Assembly: GCA_964475945.1 (NCBI GenBank)
Contig: CAYYYF010000002.1
Location: forward strand, 154,593-218,592
Source: JBBIQH01 sp964475945
GTDB lineage: Archaea > Thermoproteota > Nitrososphaeria > Nitrososphaerales > Nitrosocaldaceae
Length of the DNA stretch: 64,000 nt
Direction: 5' to 3'
This document shows, piece by piece, positions 24,939-34,538 of the stretch. A program made the translations under genes and the position numbers. The notes beneath the pieces were generated by a model. It saw only the letters and a list, made by a program, of their open reading frames with translations, did not search any database and was not told where the DNA came from. How positions within the stretch are numbered: position 1 is the first letter of the stretch; every line of letters starts with the position of its first letter.

Positions 24939-25601
24939 TTAATGTCTACCTATATACGCTATTAAGGAAAATATACCAACCAACTCATCGGGTTTATCAA
25001 CAACGTAATCTGGATACTCCCTTAGCAGAGCCTCCTTTGAGCTGAAGCCCCATGTAACACCTATGGTATTAACCTTAGCCTTCCTCCCAGCCTCTATATC
25101 CCTAATCTCATCCCCAATGTAATACATACCCTTGAACTCATCCTTATACCTTCTTACATAATACCTCTTTATACTCCTTAAGAGTATATGCTTACTTAAT
25201 AGATGGTGTGTTGATCTTACAAAATCAAATACCTTCAGATCATTATTCTTTAGGAAGGTTAGGACATTCCTCCTCGAGTTTGTTGTTAGAATACCTAGAT
25301 CGCAACCACTCTCCTTTAATGATAGTAGCACTGGTGTAATGTTAACTGCTGGCTTCAAGTGATGCATCTCCTTACTCATCTCTTCCCTAATCCTCCTTAT
25401 TATCAATGGTAACTTGATTATGGGTATGTTAAGGTATGTTAAGATATCCCTAACCCTTATACCCCTTATGTATTGCATATCCTCCTGCCTTATCTTCCTG
25501 TAGGAGAACTCATCAGCAAGTTTATTTATTATTCTTATTAATGGGCTTATGGTATCTACTATAGTGCCATCAAAGTCAAATACAAGAAGTATTCTAGCCA
25601 T
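24939..25601 (-). CDS. HAD-superfamily phosphatase
   Basis: The 220-residue protein has HAD motif I VFDFDGTIVDT, motif II ILTTNS, a Lys before YIGDEIRDIEAGRKA (motif IV) and a cap helix region. It resembles phosphoglycolate phosphatase-like enzymes, but the substrate cannot be predicted. The cap is helical (RIREEMSKEMHHLKP). Confidence 0.85.
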   Translation of the reverse strand: MARILLVFDFDGTIVDTISPLIRIINKLADEFSYRKIRQEDMQYIRGIRVRDILTYLNIPIIKLPLIIRRIREEMSKEMHHLKPAVNITPVLLSLKESGCDLGILTTNSRRNVLTFLKNNDLKVFDFVRSTHHLLSKHILLRSIKRYYVRRYKDEFKGMYYIGDEIRDIEAGRKAKVNTIGVTWGFSSKEALLREYPDYVVDKPDELVGIFSLIAYIGRH

Positions 25602-25692
25602 AGCATTAGGTATACAAGGGTATTTTTAAGTCTTTATGCAAACCCTTATCATTTATTTTTAAATTATTATTACCCTATAGCCAACATAATAT

Positions 25693-27063
25693 GTGCTAAG
25701 AGCACTGCAGAGCATAGGGCAGAGTAATGCCTTACTACTCTCTTTAATAGCAATAGCATCTGTTGCTATATTTGAGGTAATAGCAGGGCTAGTAAGCAAT
25801 GTTATGGTAGTGCTTGTTGATGGTATACATGCTACCCTTGATGCACTCCTTACCTTACTGCTCTTACTCATGCTTACATGGAGCATGAAGCCTAGGGACC
25901 AGGAGCATACCTATGGGCATGGAAAGATAGAGGGTATAGCAGGGCTAGTAGGGGGTATACTGCTATCCCTAGTAGCTATCATAATAGTAAGAGAGTCTCT
26001 TATACGCATAATAGAAGGGGAGCATGTATATCCTAGAGAGATAACATTCTATGCAGTAGCATATGCAATAGCAGTAGCCTTATTCAGATTACTTGTATTA
26101 AAGAGTAGTATGCATGAGAGCAAGAGCATAAAGGCTGGGTTCTACGATGCGTTATCTGACCTAGGCTCCTCTATAGTAGCATTTGTAGGATTGATACTAG
26201 CAAGTTACAGCATATACATTGCAGATGGCATAGCATCTATAGCACTAGCATCTATGATAATACTGCTCTCATCAAGGTTAGCATACTCCTCTGCCTTGGA
26301 GTTAACAGATGTCATAGACCCTATGCTGGTAGCAAGGGCTAGGGATGCTGTATTGAATGTAGAGGGGGTAAGGGCATGCAAGGATATAAGGATGAGGAGG
26401 ATAGGCAATGATATACTTGCAGATGTTACTGTCATACTATCAAATGGTATAACATTTAACAAGGCTCATATGATAAGCAATGAGGTTGAGCATGTAGTTA
26501 AGAGAGAGGCCAAGGCAAGCTCTGTTATGGTACACTTTGAACCAGAGCAAGAGGTTAAGGTAGAGCGTGTAATAGAAGAGTTGGTGCTTGGCATTAAAGG
26601 GGTTAGGAATATCCATAACATACTCATATCCAAGAGTAACTCTAGCATAATGGTATCAATGCATATTCAAGTTGATAAGGATCTTACGCTAAGAGAGGCG
26701 CATAGGATAGCAGATGAGGTTGAGCATGTAGTTAAGAGTAGGGTAAGGATAGATAATATGCATATAGATAGCGTTACTGTGCATGTAGAACCTTTTATAA
26801 GCATGGTGCAAGAGATAGTTAAGGTTGATGATATAAAGATGCTTGAGGATATGGTCAAGAGTATAGCATATGAGGAGGGTGTAATGCATGTAAGCAAAAT
26901 AAATGCATACAGGTGTAACGATACCTTAATGCTTGACATACACTGCAGATTGGATGATAATATGAGCATAGAAAGGGCACATGAGATAGTGAGTAGGATA
27001 GAGGATAAGATCAGAGAGAGGCTTAACGCATCACCTATAATCCATTGCGAGCCTTTAGGTTAG
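25693..27063 (+). CDS. Cation diffusion facilitator with three C-terminal ZT-dimer domains
   Basis: The 456-residue protein starts with GTG (the ATG at 25691 hits a stop at once). Six membrane segments occupy about residues 1-205, with metal motifs DGIHATLD in helix 2 and DALSD in helix 5; the second has Asp where zinc exporters often have His, hinting at Fe/Mn. The C-terminus repeats the cytosolic dimerisation domain three times (about 208-292, 293-372, 373-455), each ending in a V/I-H-x-E-P or HCEP strand. One copy is normal. Confidence 0.88.
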   Translation: MLRALQSIGQSNALLLSLIAIASVAIFEVIAGLVSNVMVVLVDGIHATLDALLTLLLLLMLTWSMKPRDQEHTYGHGKIEGIAGLVGGILLSLVAIIIVRESLIRIIEGEHVYPREITFYAVAYAIAVALFRLLVLKSSMHESKSIKAGFYDALSDLGSSIVAFVGLILASYSIYIADGIASIALASMIILLSSRLAYSSALELTDVIDPMLVARARDAVLNVEGVRACKDIRMRRIGNDILADVTVILSNGITFNKAHMISNEVEHVVKREAKASSVMVHFEPEQEVKVERVIEELVLGIKGVRNIHNILISKSNSSIMVSMHIQVDKDLTLREAHRIADEVEHVVKSRVRIDNMHIDSVTVHVEPFISMVQEIVKVDDIKMLEDMVKSIAYEEGVMHVSKINAYRCNDTLMLDIHCRLDDNMSIERAHEIVSRIEDKIRERLNASPIIHCEPLG

Positions 27064-27111
27064 TTTAGGTTAGTTTAATATCTATTTATACTAGTTAAGG
27101 TAATTAAGATT

Positions 27112-28674
27112 ATGTTTGAGCATGAGTTAACCTACTTTAGGTTACTTGCTAGGGAGGAGCATGAGTTATTTCATGAGAAGTATGAGGAGGGTATAGCAGT
27201 AATACAGAAAGAGTTAGGCAAGGATTACCCCATGCTTATAGATGGTAAAGAGATAGTAAGCAATCTATTTGAGGATCTCTCACCTATAGATACAAGGATA
27301 GTAGTAGCAAGGTTCCCATATGCTAGGGAGGAGCATGTTACACAGGCTATAAAGGCAGCAAAGCATGCATTCAAGGAGTGGAGTAGGGTAGATTACAGGG
27401 AGAGGGTAAGGATAGTTAGAAGGGCGGCAGATATGATGAGCAAGAGCAAGTATGAGCTTGCTGCACTATTAACATATGAGAATGGTAAGAATAGGTATGA
27501 GGCTATTGCTGATATCGATGAGGCTATAGACTTCATGCGTTACTATGCAGAGGAGATGGAGGTTAATGAGGGCTATACTAGAGTTATGAAGAGTGCATAC
27601 CCAGATGAGACATGCTATAGTGTAATGAGACCATATGGTGTATTTGCAGTAATCTCCCCGTTCAACTTTCCCATAGCAATAACCACTGGTATGTGTATAG
27701 CAGCTCTTATAACTGGTAATACTGTGGTATTAAAACCTGCTAGTGATACTCCATTATCAGCATTTAGATTATGCAAGATAATGCATGATGCAGGTATACC
27801 TTATGGTGCACTTAACCTAATCACAGGCTCTGGTAGCAGTATAGGTAATGCATTGATAGCAAGCGATATAGATGGTGTAGTATTCACAGGCTCAAAGGAG
27901 GTTGGCATAAGCATATACTATACTAGTAATGCAAAGAGACCAAAGCCTGTTATAGCAGAGATGGGGGGTAAGAACCCAACCATAGTAACTGCTAGTGCAG
28001 ATGTAAGTAAGGCTGCTGAAGGGGTAGCAAGGGCTGCATTTGGCTACTCAGGGCAGAAGTGTAGTGCATGCTCAAGGGTTTACGTGCATAGATCTGTTTA
28101 TGATGAGTTCATATCAGTGCTGATAGATTACACTGCTGGCCTAAAGGTTGGTAACCCAGTAGAGAGGGATACATTCTTAGGTCCTTTAATAAACAAGGCA
28201 GCATATGAGAAGTATGGTAGATATGCAAGCATAGCAAGTAAGGAGTGTAAGGTGCTCTATGGTGCAGAGTATGTTACCTCAGATAATCTCAAGTATGGAT
28301 ACTACGTTAAGCCTACAGTAGTTAGTGATATCCCTGCAGGGCATGAGATACTTAAAGAGGAGCTCTTCTTACCATTCCTTGCAGTTATCCCATATGATAA
28401 CTTCTCTGACGCATTAGCAATGTGTAATGATAGCATCTATGCCCTAACTGCTGGTATATACAGCAATGATAAGCAAGAGATACAGAGCTTCTTGGATAGC
28501 ATAGAGGCTGGGGTAGTATATGTAAATAGGGTAAGAAGTGCTACCACTGGTGCCATGGTTGGATCACAGGCATTCGTAGGTTGGAAGTACTCTGGGATAA
28601 GTGGTAAGGGTACAGGTAGCAAGTATTATCTACCATTGTTCATGCGTGAGCAGAGCCAGACTATATGCTCCTAA
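27112..28674 (+). CDS. 1-pyrroline-5-carboxylate dehydrogenase
   Basis: The 520-residue aldehyde dehydrogenase has the NAD-binding VFTGSKEVG, the catalytic Glu in IAEMGGKNP and nucleophile in GQKCSACSR. N-terminal and C-terminal features (FSPFNFPIAI-like VISPFNFPIA, YVNRVRSATTGAMVG) fit the P5C dehydrogenase class. It oxidises glutamate semialdehyde to glutamate. The convergent proline dehydrogenase 270 bases downstream completes proline breakdown. Confidence 0.92.
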   Translation: MFEHELTYFRLLAREEHELFHEKYEEGIAVIQKELGKDYPMLIDGKEIVSNLFEDLSPIDTRIVVARFPYAREEHVTQAIKAAKHAFKEWSRVDYRERVRIVRRAADMMSKSKYELAALLTYENGKNRYEAIADIDEAIDFMRYYAEEMEVNEGYTRVMKSAYPDETCYSVMRPYGVFAVISPFNFPIAITTGMCIAALITGNTVVLKPASDTPLSAFRLCKIMHDAGIPYGALNLITGSGSSIGNALIASDIDGVVFTGSKEVGISIYYTSNAKRPKPVIAEMGGKNPTIVTASADVSKAAEGVARAAFGYSGQKCSACSRVYVHRSVYDEFISVLIDYTAGLKVGNPVERDTFLGPLINKAAYEKYGRYASIASKECKVLYGAEYVTSDNLKYGYYVKPTVVSDIPAGHEILKEELFLPFLAVIPYDNFSDALAMCNDSIYALTAGIYSNDKQEIQSFLDSIEAGVVYVNRVRSATTGAMVGSQAFVGWKYSGISGKGTGSKYYLPLFMREQSQTICS

Positions 28675-28876
28675 ATTTATTATTATATTTATTATTGCTA
28701 CCTCCCCTCTCCAAACCCTTCATTACATTAGCACTGCTAACATGCTTGCACCTATAGCACTTACATCCTCCCTTACTGCAGCATTCCTCACAATGGACGC
28801 AGCAGTAGCACCATGATGTTACCCTCCATATATGCCAACAGTATACCCTATCTTTTCTTATCATTATCATAATCAT
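28661..28876 (-). CDS. Possible small Cys-rich protein
   Basis: A 71-codon minus-strand frame in the gap between the two proline genes encodes SWCYCCVHCEECCSKGGCKCYRCKH, with ten Cys and a His in about 25 residues, as in metal-binding or metallothionein-like peptides. It overlaps the last 14 bases of the P5C dehydrogenase gene. A real gene is possible, but the rest of the frame looks like AT-rich spacer, so this is a weak call. Confidence 0.3.
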   Translation of the reverse strand: MIMIMIRKDRVYCWHIWRVTSWCYCCVHCEECCSKGGCKCYRCKHVSSANVMKGLERGGSNNKYNNKFRSI

Positions 28877-28946
28877 TACCCGTATTACTTCACCCTACAC
28901 TAATCTTTGATTATAAGCCAGATCCTTAATTAATATTTATCTATTG

Positions 28947-29801
28947 TTAAGGTAGAAGTGATCTTGCTAAGAGGAGTAGGTTGCTAGGCCTCTCCTTTAT
29001 TCTTCTTAGTGCGTATGCTGTTACATAACTACCATATGGTATATACTCTGCTACTCTATAACCCTCCTTGGCGAGCCTTACCTTAAGATCATCCCTTATA
29101 CCCTTGAGCATCTGAAACTCTACACTATCTTCCTTGTTATACTTCTCAATAAGCATTATAGCCTCATCTATAATGCTCTTATCATGTGTTGCTACTGCAA
29201 ACTTGCTTGCATGCTTAAAGAGTATATGCATGAGCCTCCTAAAGTTGTTATCTACCTGCCTCTTACTTCTATACACTATACCCTTCTCCTCCCTATATGC
29301 ACCCTTAACCAACCTTATTATACCCTTGGCCTCTACTATATGCATTATATCAAGGCTACTCTCCTTTATGTATGCTTGGTATGCTAACCCTATAGCGCTA
29401 CTGTATACTTTAAGCATATCAAGGTATATGCTTAGGGTATCCTCATAGTACTTGAATGCCTCCATATCTATCCATATGAATACCTTGCATCTGTATGCAT
29501 AATCTACTATGCCCCTAAGGTTACTATAGCACTCATCATACCCTATATCAAGCCCTATCTGGGTTAACTTTAAGGATATGGATGCATCTACCCTGCTGGA
29601 ATGTATGGCATCTATCAGCCTCTTATACTCATCTACATTGGATTTAGCCTCTTGCTCATCTGTTACATGCTCACCCAAGTAGTTTATTATTGCATGCATG
29701 TGTGATGAGTTAGCACTTACTGCATAGTTAAGTGCCTCATCTAGGCTTGAGCCAGCTACCCATTGCTTAGCCATCCTAAGTACTACATGCTCATATATCA
29801 T
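28947..29801 (-). CDS. Proline dehydrogenase
   Basis: The 284-residue flavin-dependent TIM-barrel protein shows the ProDH blocks ASISLKLTQIGLDI, FIWIDMEAFKYYEDTL, RLVKGAYREEKGI, FAVATHDKSII, VEFQMLKGIRDD and VAEYIPYGSYVTAYALRRIKER. It oxidises proline to P5C, passing electrons to FAD and probably the quinone pool. Pairing with P5C dehydrogenase indicates use of proline as a carbon, nitrogen or electron source. Confidence 0.92.
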   Translation of the reverse strand: MIYEHVVLRMAKQWVAGSSLDEALNYAVSANSSHMHAIINYLGEHVTDEQEAKSNVDEYKRLIDAIHSSRVDASISLKLTQIGLDIGYDECYSNLRGIVDYAYRCKVFIWIDMEAFKYYEDTLSIYLDMLKVYSSAIGLAYQAYIKESSLDIMHIVEAKGIIRLVKGAYREEKGIVYRSKRQVDNNFRRLMHILFKHASKFAVATHDKSIIDEAIMLIEKYNKEDSVEFQMLKGIRDDLKVRLAKEGYRVAEYIPYGSYVTAYALRRIKERPSNLLLLARSLLP

Positions 29802-29849
29802 AATATATATTGGTAAAAGTTTTAAATAAAGTTACGCATATCTTACAAG

Positions 29850-30338
29850 ATGCCTAGACTACTCTTGCTAGCATTTATAGCCTTCACTATTATTATTAGT
29901 GGCTATAGCGTTTATGCTAGTGAGGTAAAGCCGTTGATTAAGAGTACTGATAATGGTAATTATAAAGTAGAGCTCTCATGGGAGCCTGTTGAGATATCCC
30001 CTAATAGGATAGTGGTATTCAATATAAAGATAACACCCTTATCCTCTATTCATAGTAATGTAATAACCTATGATTTTATAGTGAAGAGTAATGATGGTAT
30101 AATAAAAGAGGTTAATGATGTAAGGATTATAGATGGTTTAGCAAGGCATACAGTAGAGTTCCCTTCTGCAGGGGAGTTCAGTGTTATAATAAATGTTAAT
30201 AAGAGTGACTCTGTAACCTTTAATATAGTTGTAGCAACTGAGTTCCCAAGTAGTATAGTGATTACTGTCTTAATCATATCACTAACAATAATTCTAGGCA
30301 GGATAGGGTTTAAGATTAATAATTTATATGGTAGATAG
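29850..30338 (+). CDS. Exported protein with C-terminal membrane anchor, PEFP-like
   Basis: The 162-residue protein has a signal peptide (LLLLAFIAFTIIISGYSVYAS), an Ig-like beta domain (YKVELSWEPVEISPNRIVVFNIKITPL) and a C-terminal ATEFPSSIVITVLIISLTIIL helix with a basic tail. It resembles, part by part, the pseudogene at 12801-13291. It probably sits on the cell surface; function unknown. It may form an operon with the next gene (39 bases). Confidence 0.6.
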   Translation: MPRLLLLAFIAFTIIISGYSVYASEVKPLIKSTDNGNYKVELSWEPVEISPNRIVVFNIKITPLSSIHSNVITYDFIVKSNDGIIKEVNDVRIIDGLARHTVEFPSAGEFSVIINVNKSDSVTFNIVVATEFPSSIVITVLIISLTIILGRIGFKINNLYGR

Positions 30339-30377
30339 GGATCAAGATTTATAAGGTATTATCTTATTATTTATCAT

Positions 30378-31520
30378 ATGAAGCAATATATCGTAGCAGC
30401 AGTAATAGTAATGATATTAGCATTAAGTATAGGTAGCGTAAATGCACAGTCAACATGGTATGTTGGTAAAGGTGCTGAAGAAGGTACCTATTTTGTGTAT
30501 GATCTAATGGATCTTGAGTATGAGGGTGGAAGGAAGTTAACTATGGCAATATGGCTTGAGAGCAAGGATCAGAATGGTAACTGGAATGCTACAGTAAGTG
30601 TTAATGATGGAGGGGTAGTTAGCACTGGAAAGATTGTTCTAGCAGGTACAAATATGCAGCCTATGAGTGCAGAGCCTAATGTAAGCAAGTTTAGGGATGT
30701 TATAAAGAGGACTATAACATGGCTTGGTGATTTTGCAAGCAGTAGCGATCCAAAGCCACTTGCACAGGTTGCATGGGGTAGATTGGCTATAACAGGAGGA
30801 GTGCCTGTAGGTATAGGTGCCCCAGCCTCACTGGATGTTGTAAATGAGCAGATAACAGCAGCTAACCAGACATGGAATACAACAATAGTAGGCTTTAAGT
30901 ACTCAGAGACTAGCAAGATATGGGTAGCAGAGAACTTCCCACTACCAATTCAGGCTAAGGTTTATGCATTTAGAACAGAGCACCCAATACCAGTGCAATA
31001 TGAGTTTACCCTAAAAGAGTTTGGTAAGAGCGATAAACCTATAATACTCCAAGGAGGGCCTGTTGAGTTACCTAAACCCCCGCTTAGGAAGCTTAGCGAT
31101 GGTGGATCTATATTTGTAGAACTATACTGGGGGCCAGAGGTTATAATGCCTCAGCAGGAGGTACAGTTTGCTGCTGTTCTTTATGATAATGCAAATAAGC
31201 AATTACCTAGCACAGAAAAGTATACCATGGAGATATTTGATGATGGGAAGAGTATATTAAAACAGCAGTTAAGTAACAACCTTCAACCAGTTAAAGTAAC
31301 CTTCTCTAGTGAAGGTATAAAGAAGGTTGTAGTAAGTTATGAGACACTGTTTAGGACAGGAGATGCCATAGTTACACGTGTAGAGAAGGCTGAGTTTGAT
31401 ATGGTTGTAGTGCCAGAGTTTCCCTTGGGTGTTATAGCAGTTATAGGATCTATAATGGCATTCATGCTTATAATTACAAGGACCAAGATGAAAGGTATGC
31501 TTCTAGGATATAGGCAATAA
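30378..31520 (+). CDS. Exported surface protein with PEFP C-terminal anchor
   Basis: The 380-residue protein has a signal peptide ending SVNAQ, a long beta-rich domain, an Ig-like domain near 245-345 (GSIFVELYWGPEVIMPQQEVQFAAVLYD) and the tail VVPEFPLGVIAVIGSIMAFML plus basic residues, as in PEFG/PEFP-CTERM proteins handled by archaeosortase-like enzymes. It was preceded by a smaller protein with a related Ig-like part. Function unknown. Confidence 0.65.
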   Translation: MKQYIVAAVIVMILALSIGSVNAQSTWYVGKGAEEGTYFVYDLMDLEYEGGRKLTMAIWLESKDQNGNWNATVSVNDGGVVSTGKIVLAGTNMQPMSAEPNVSKFRDVIKRTITWLGDFASSSDPKPLAQVAWGRLAITGGVPVGIGAPASLDVVNEQITAANQTWNTTIVGFKYSETSKIWVAENFPLPIQAKVYAFRTEHPIPVQYEFTLKEFGKSDKPIILQGGPVELPKPPLRKLSDGGSIFVELYWGPEVIMPQQEVQFAAVLYDNANKQLPSTEKYTMEIFDDGKSILKQQLSNNLQPVKVTFSSEGIKKVVVSYETLFRTGDAIVTRVEKAEFDMVVVPEFPLGVIAVIGSIMAFMLIITRTKMKGMLLGYRQ

Positions 31521-31579
31521 ATGAACCATCTTTTATTATTTATAATAAATTTTATTTATCACTATAATCAATCATAGTC

Positions 31580-32182
31580 ATGTCTAGTAGGGAAAGCGTA
31601 GATGAGTATAGATTAACATGTATAGAGTTCATCAAAGATATAAGCAATGATTACAAGGATTGGGTATACAGGTACAGGCTTGATAAGGAAGAGGAGGAGT
31701 GGAGGTTAAGGATGATAGATAACGTTGTAAAGGTTACAAGTTCATGGATAGCAAGGTATGGTGATACCATAAAGAAGATAGATATCATCAAAGATGATGG
31801 AATAAGCAAGATGGCAGAGTTCACTGCAGGCTATCCATTTGAATTAAATGTTTACGTTAATGAGTATACAAGGTATGTAGAGTATAAATGTAATAAAACA
31901 TTAGTGCTTAATGTAAAGGCAGCAACTAGAGAGGATAGAAGGGTTAAGATAACCTATTATGATAAGAGGTATGCCCAGCAGTTCAATATACTTGCATCTG
32001 CACCTGTAGAGGTGATAGGATATGATGATTACTATGCAAGTAGTATAGATGCCAATGTTACCCTAGATGTAAGCAAGCTAGGTGTATCAGATATGCTATC
32101 AATTACAATAATAGTAGGTGAGTATGCCGAAGGTTTAGAGTTGGATAGGAGAGGTTTTACAACACTTGTTGTTATGGTATAA
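31580..32182 (+). CDS. Uncharacterised 200-residue protein
   Basis: The protein has a charged helical N-terminal half (YKDWVYRYRLDKEEEEWRLRM) and a beta-rich C-terminal half (FELNVYVNEYTRYVEYKC, NVTLDVSKLGVSDMLSITIIVG). No signal peptide, membrane helix or catalytic motif is seen. It ends 2 bases before the convergent SIS-domain gene. Confidence 0.5.
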   Translation: MSSRESVDEYRLTCIEFIKDISNDYKDWVYRYRLDKEEEEWRLRMIDNVVKVTSSWIARYGDTIKKIDIIKDDGISKMAEFTAGYPFELNVYVNEYTRYVEYKCNKTLVLNVKAATREDRRVKITYYDKRYAQQFNILASAPVEVIGYDDYYASSIDANVTLDVSKLGVSDMLSITIIVGEYAEGLELDRRGFTTLVVMV

Positions 32183-32184
32183 AT

Positions 32185-33132
32185 TTAATATATCAAGGAA
32201 CTGCTTAACCTTAAGAACCTATTTGTAATAAATGCACATTCATTAAACCCTTTAGCCCTTGCATCTGCAAGCACTGCCCTCTGAGCAATGAATGTGGTAT
32301 AAAGTATTACATTTAACCTATCCTCAAACCTTTCAATATTATTTTTAGCTATATGCCTGTAACATATTAGAGTTGTATCTATGCCGTTAGATGATAAACC
32401 CTCTGCTAGCATATTATCATCGCTAAGTATTATTACCTTATCAGAGTCTGCTAGAGAGAATATCTGCATATGCTTAAACCCTTCAAGCATACAGTACTGT
32501 GACTTTAAACCTAGAACCTCATATATCTTGGCAGAGAAGTAGACTGCTATAGGGTATGTTAATAGATCACCTATTATGTAGTTGTAATCCTTTAGTCTTA
32601 CTCTAGCATCTGCTAATTCAAATAATCTCTTAACATCTATAGCATCATCCTCTATACCATGCACTAGTGAGGCTGCGGTTAATAGACTTGCAGTAAAACT
32701 TATGCTACCTGCAGTAAGCACACCTATCCTATTGAACCTTAACTCTACTATGGAATCTGCTATACCTGCTAATCTACTGCTAGCATTAGAGGTTAATGCT
32801 ACAACCTTTAAACCCATGCTCTTTGCCTTCTTTGCTACCTCAATAGACACCCTAGTCTCTCCAGATATAGATATTATGTATAATGTTCTAATATCTAACT
32901 TATCATAAGATATACTTGCTAACTCATAAGGCTCTATACACCTAATATTGAATGAGGATAACCTCTCTACAGTAAGTGCAGATGCGTATGAGTCACCACT
33001 CCCAGTTATTACTGCTCTTCTCTGTTCATCCCTGCTTAACCATAGATCCTTATCCTTTAACTCTTTTAGTATCCTAGGTAACTCATCTAACTGCATTACT
33101 ACCTCTTGCTCGTAAGCATCTAAAGAGTTCAT
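32185..33132 (-). CDS. SIS-domain sugar-phosphate isomerase-like protein
   Basis: The 315-residue protein has two SIS halves: VITGSGDSYASALTVERL and IISISGETRVSIEVAKKAKSMG in the first, and a second with YPIAVYFSAKIYEVLGLKSQYCMLEGFKHMQIF. This matches GlmS-type isomerase or archaeal phosphoglucose/mannose isomerase-like proteins. It starts 2 bases after gatB ends, so it belongs to the gat transcript. Confidence 0.75.
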   Translation of the reverse strand: MNSLDAYEQEVVMQLDELPRILKELKDKDLWLSRDEQRRAVITGSGDSYASALTVERLSSFNIRCIEPYELASISYDKLDIRTLYIISISGETRVSIEVAKKAKSMGLKVVALTSNASSRLAGIADSIVELRFNRIGVLTAGSISFTASLLTAASLVHGIEDDAIDVKRLFELADARVRLKDYNYIIGDLLTYPIAVYFSAKIYEVLGLKSQYCMLEGFKHMQIFSLADSDKVIILSDDNMLAEGLSSNGIDTTLICYRHIAKNNIERFEDRLNVILYTTFIAQRAVLADARAKGFNECAFITNRFLRLSSSLIY

Positions 33133-33134
33133 AA

Positions 33135-34538
33135 CTATTTGTTAATTATATCCTTTAGTAACTCCAAAACTACCTTTGGTTCTGCTCTTCCTCTGGTATG
33201 CTTCATGACCTTGCCTAGTAGGTAGTTCAATGCCTTCTCATTGCTTAAAGCATCTCTAACAGCCTTCTCCTCCTCCTTTATAACAGCCTTAACTATCCTT
33301 ACTAACTCATCCTTATCTGTAATGCTATCTACTTGCATGCTCTTTACTATACTTAAGGGTAATTCACCAGTAGATACCATAACCTGCATGATCTGCTTTG
33401 CTACACTTCTATTCACCTTATTAGAGTCTATGAGCATTGCTAACTCTGCTATATGCCTTGCTCCTATCCTCTTTAGCACTTGCCTATCCTTCTCTATATA
33501 CCCTTTCAGATCACTTACTATCCAGTTTGCTATCTCCTTTGCATTGCTATGATACTTTACACACTCTTCAAAGAGATCTGCTAACTCCCTCTCACTTACC
33601 AGTATACTTGCTATATTCTCTGCTAAAGCATATTGCCTCATAAACCTAGAGAGCCTCTGATCAGGTAACTCTGGTAACCTTGCCCTTATAGCATCTACCT
33701 TATCTGCTATGTAGACTGCTGGTATATCCTGTTCTGGGAAGTATCTGTAATCCTGCTCCTCCTCCTTTGTTCTAGCCTGTATGGTTATCCTTCTAGCATC
33801 ATCCCAGTGTCTAGTCTCTGAGTTGATGCTTATACCCCTTGCTAACAGGCTTCTCTGCCTAGTTATCTCAAAGAGCAGTGCTTTCTCAACCTCTTTAAAT
33901 GAGTTTATATTCTTTATCTCAACCCTAGCGTTATCAGAGAAGGATATGTTAGCATCACATCTAACTGCGCCATCCAACTCTGTATTGCATACATTTAGAT
34001 GCTCAAGGATAGATGCTAGTTTGTTAAGGAATGTCCTAACATCCTCAGGCGAGTTGAAGTCAGGCTCAGTTACTATCTCAACCAGTGCTACCCCTGCCCT
34101 GTTGTAATCTACAAGCGTATAATTTGCCTTATCTATGCTATCATACACAAGCCTACCAGGATCCTCCTCTAGCTGGATGCGCCTGATCCTTATAACCTTA
34201 TCTCTGTTAAGCATAAGGTAACCATCGCTACCTACGCTTGCCTGCTCATAGGAGTTATACTGTGTTATCTGGAAGTTCTTTGGCAGATCTGGATAGAAGT
34301 AGTTCTTCCTATAGAATACAAGCCTCTCAGGTACTCTACAGTTCAATGCCAATGCTATCATTAGTGCATACTCAACAGCCTTCTTATTAAGCAAGGGTAA
34401 TGTACCAGGCATACCCATGCAGATTGGGCATACATTTGTATTAGGCTCCTTACCTCTATAATATGAATCACAAGGGCAGAATAGTTTGCTCTTTAATGCT
34501 GTTAACTGACAGTGTATCTCAAGACCTATCCTAATCAA
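33135..34538 (-). CDS. gatB: Asp-tRNA(Asn)/Glu-tRNA(Gln) amidotransferase subunit B
   Basis: The 467-residue protein has GLEIHCQLTALKSKLFCPCD, PNTNVCPICMGMPGTLP with the zinc Cys, FYRKNYFYPDLPKNFQITQYN and a C-terminal YqeY-like tRNA-binding domain. It activates the mischarged aminoacyl-tRNA with ATP. Archaea use GatDE for Gln, so GatCAB here probably makes Asn-tRNA(Asn). It overlaps gatA by 4 bases. Confidence 0.96.
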   Translation of the reverse strand: MIRIGLEIHCQLTALKSKLFCPCDSYYRGKEPNTNVCPICMGMPGTLPLLNKKAVEYALMIALALNCRVPERLVFYRKNYFYPDLPKNFQITQYNSYEQASVGSDGYLMLNRDKVIRIRRIQLEEDPGRLVYDSIDKANYTLVDYNRAGVALVEIVTEPDFNSPEDVRTFLNKLASILEHLNVCNTELDGAVRCDANISFSDNARVEIKNINSFKEVEKALLFEITRQRSLLARGISINSETRHWDDARRITIQARTKEEEQDYRYFPEQDIPAVYIADKVDAIRARLPELPDQRLSRFMRQYALAENIASILVSERELADLFEECVKYHSNAKEIANWIVSDLKGYIEKDRQVLKRIGARHIAELAMLIDSNKVNRSVAKQIMQVMVSTGELPLSIVKSMQVDSITDKDELVRIVKAVIKEEEKAVRDALSNEKALNYLLGKVMKHTRGRAEPKVVLELLKDIINK

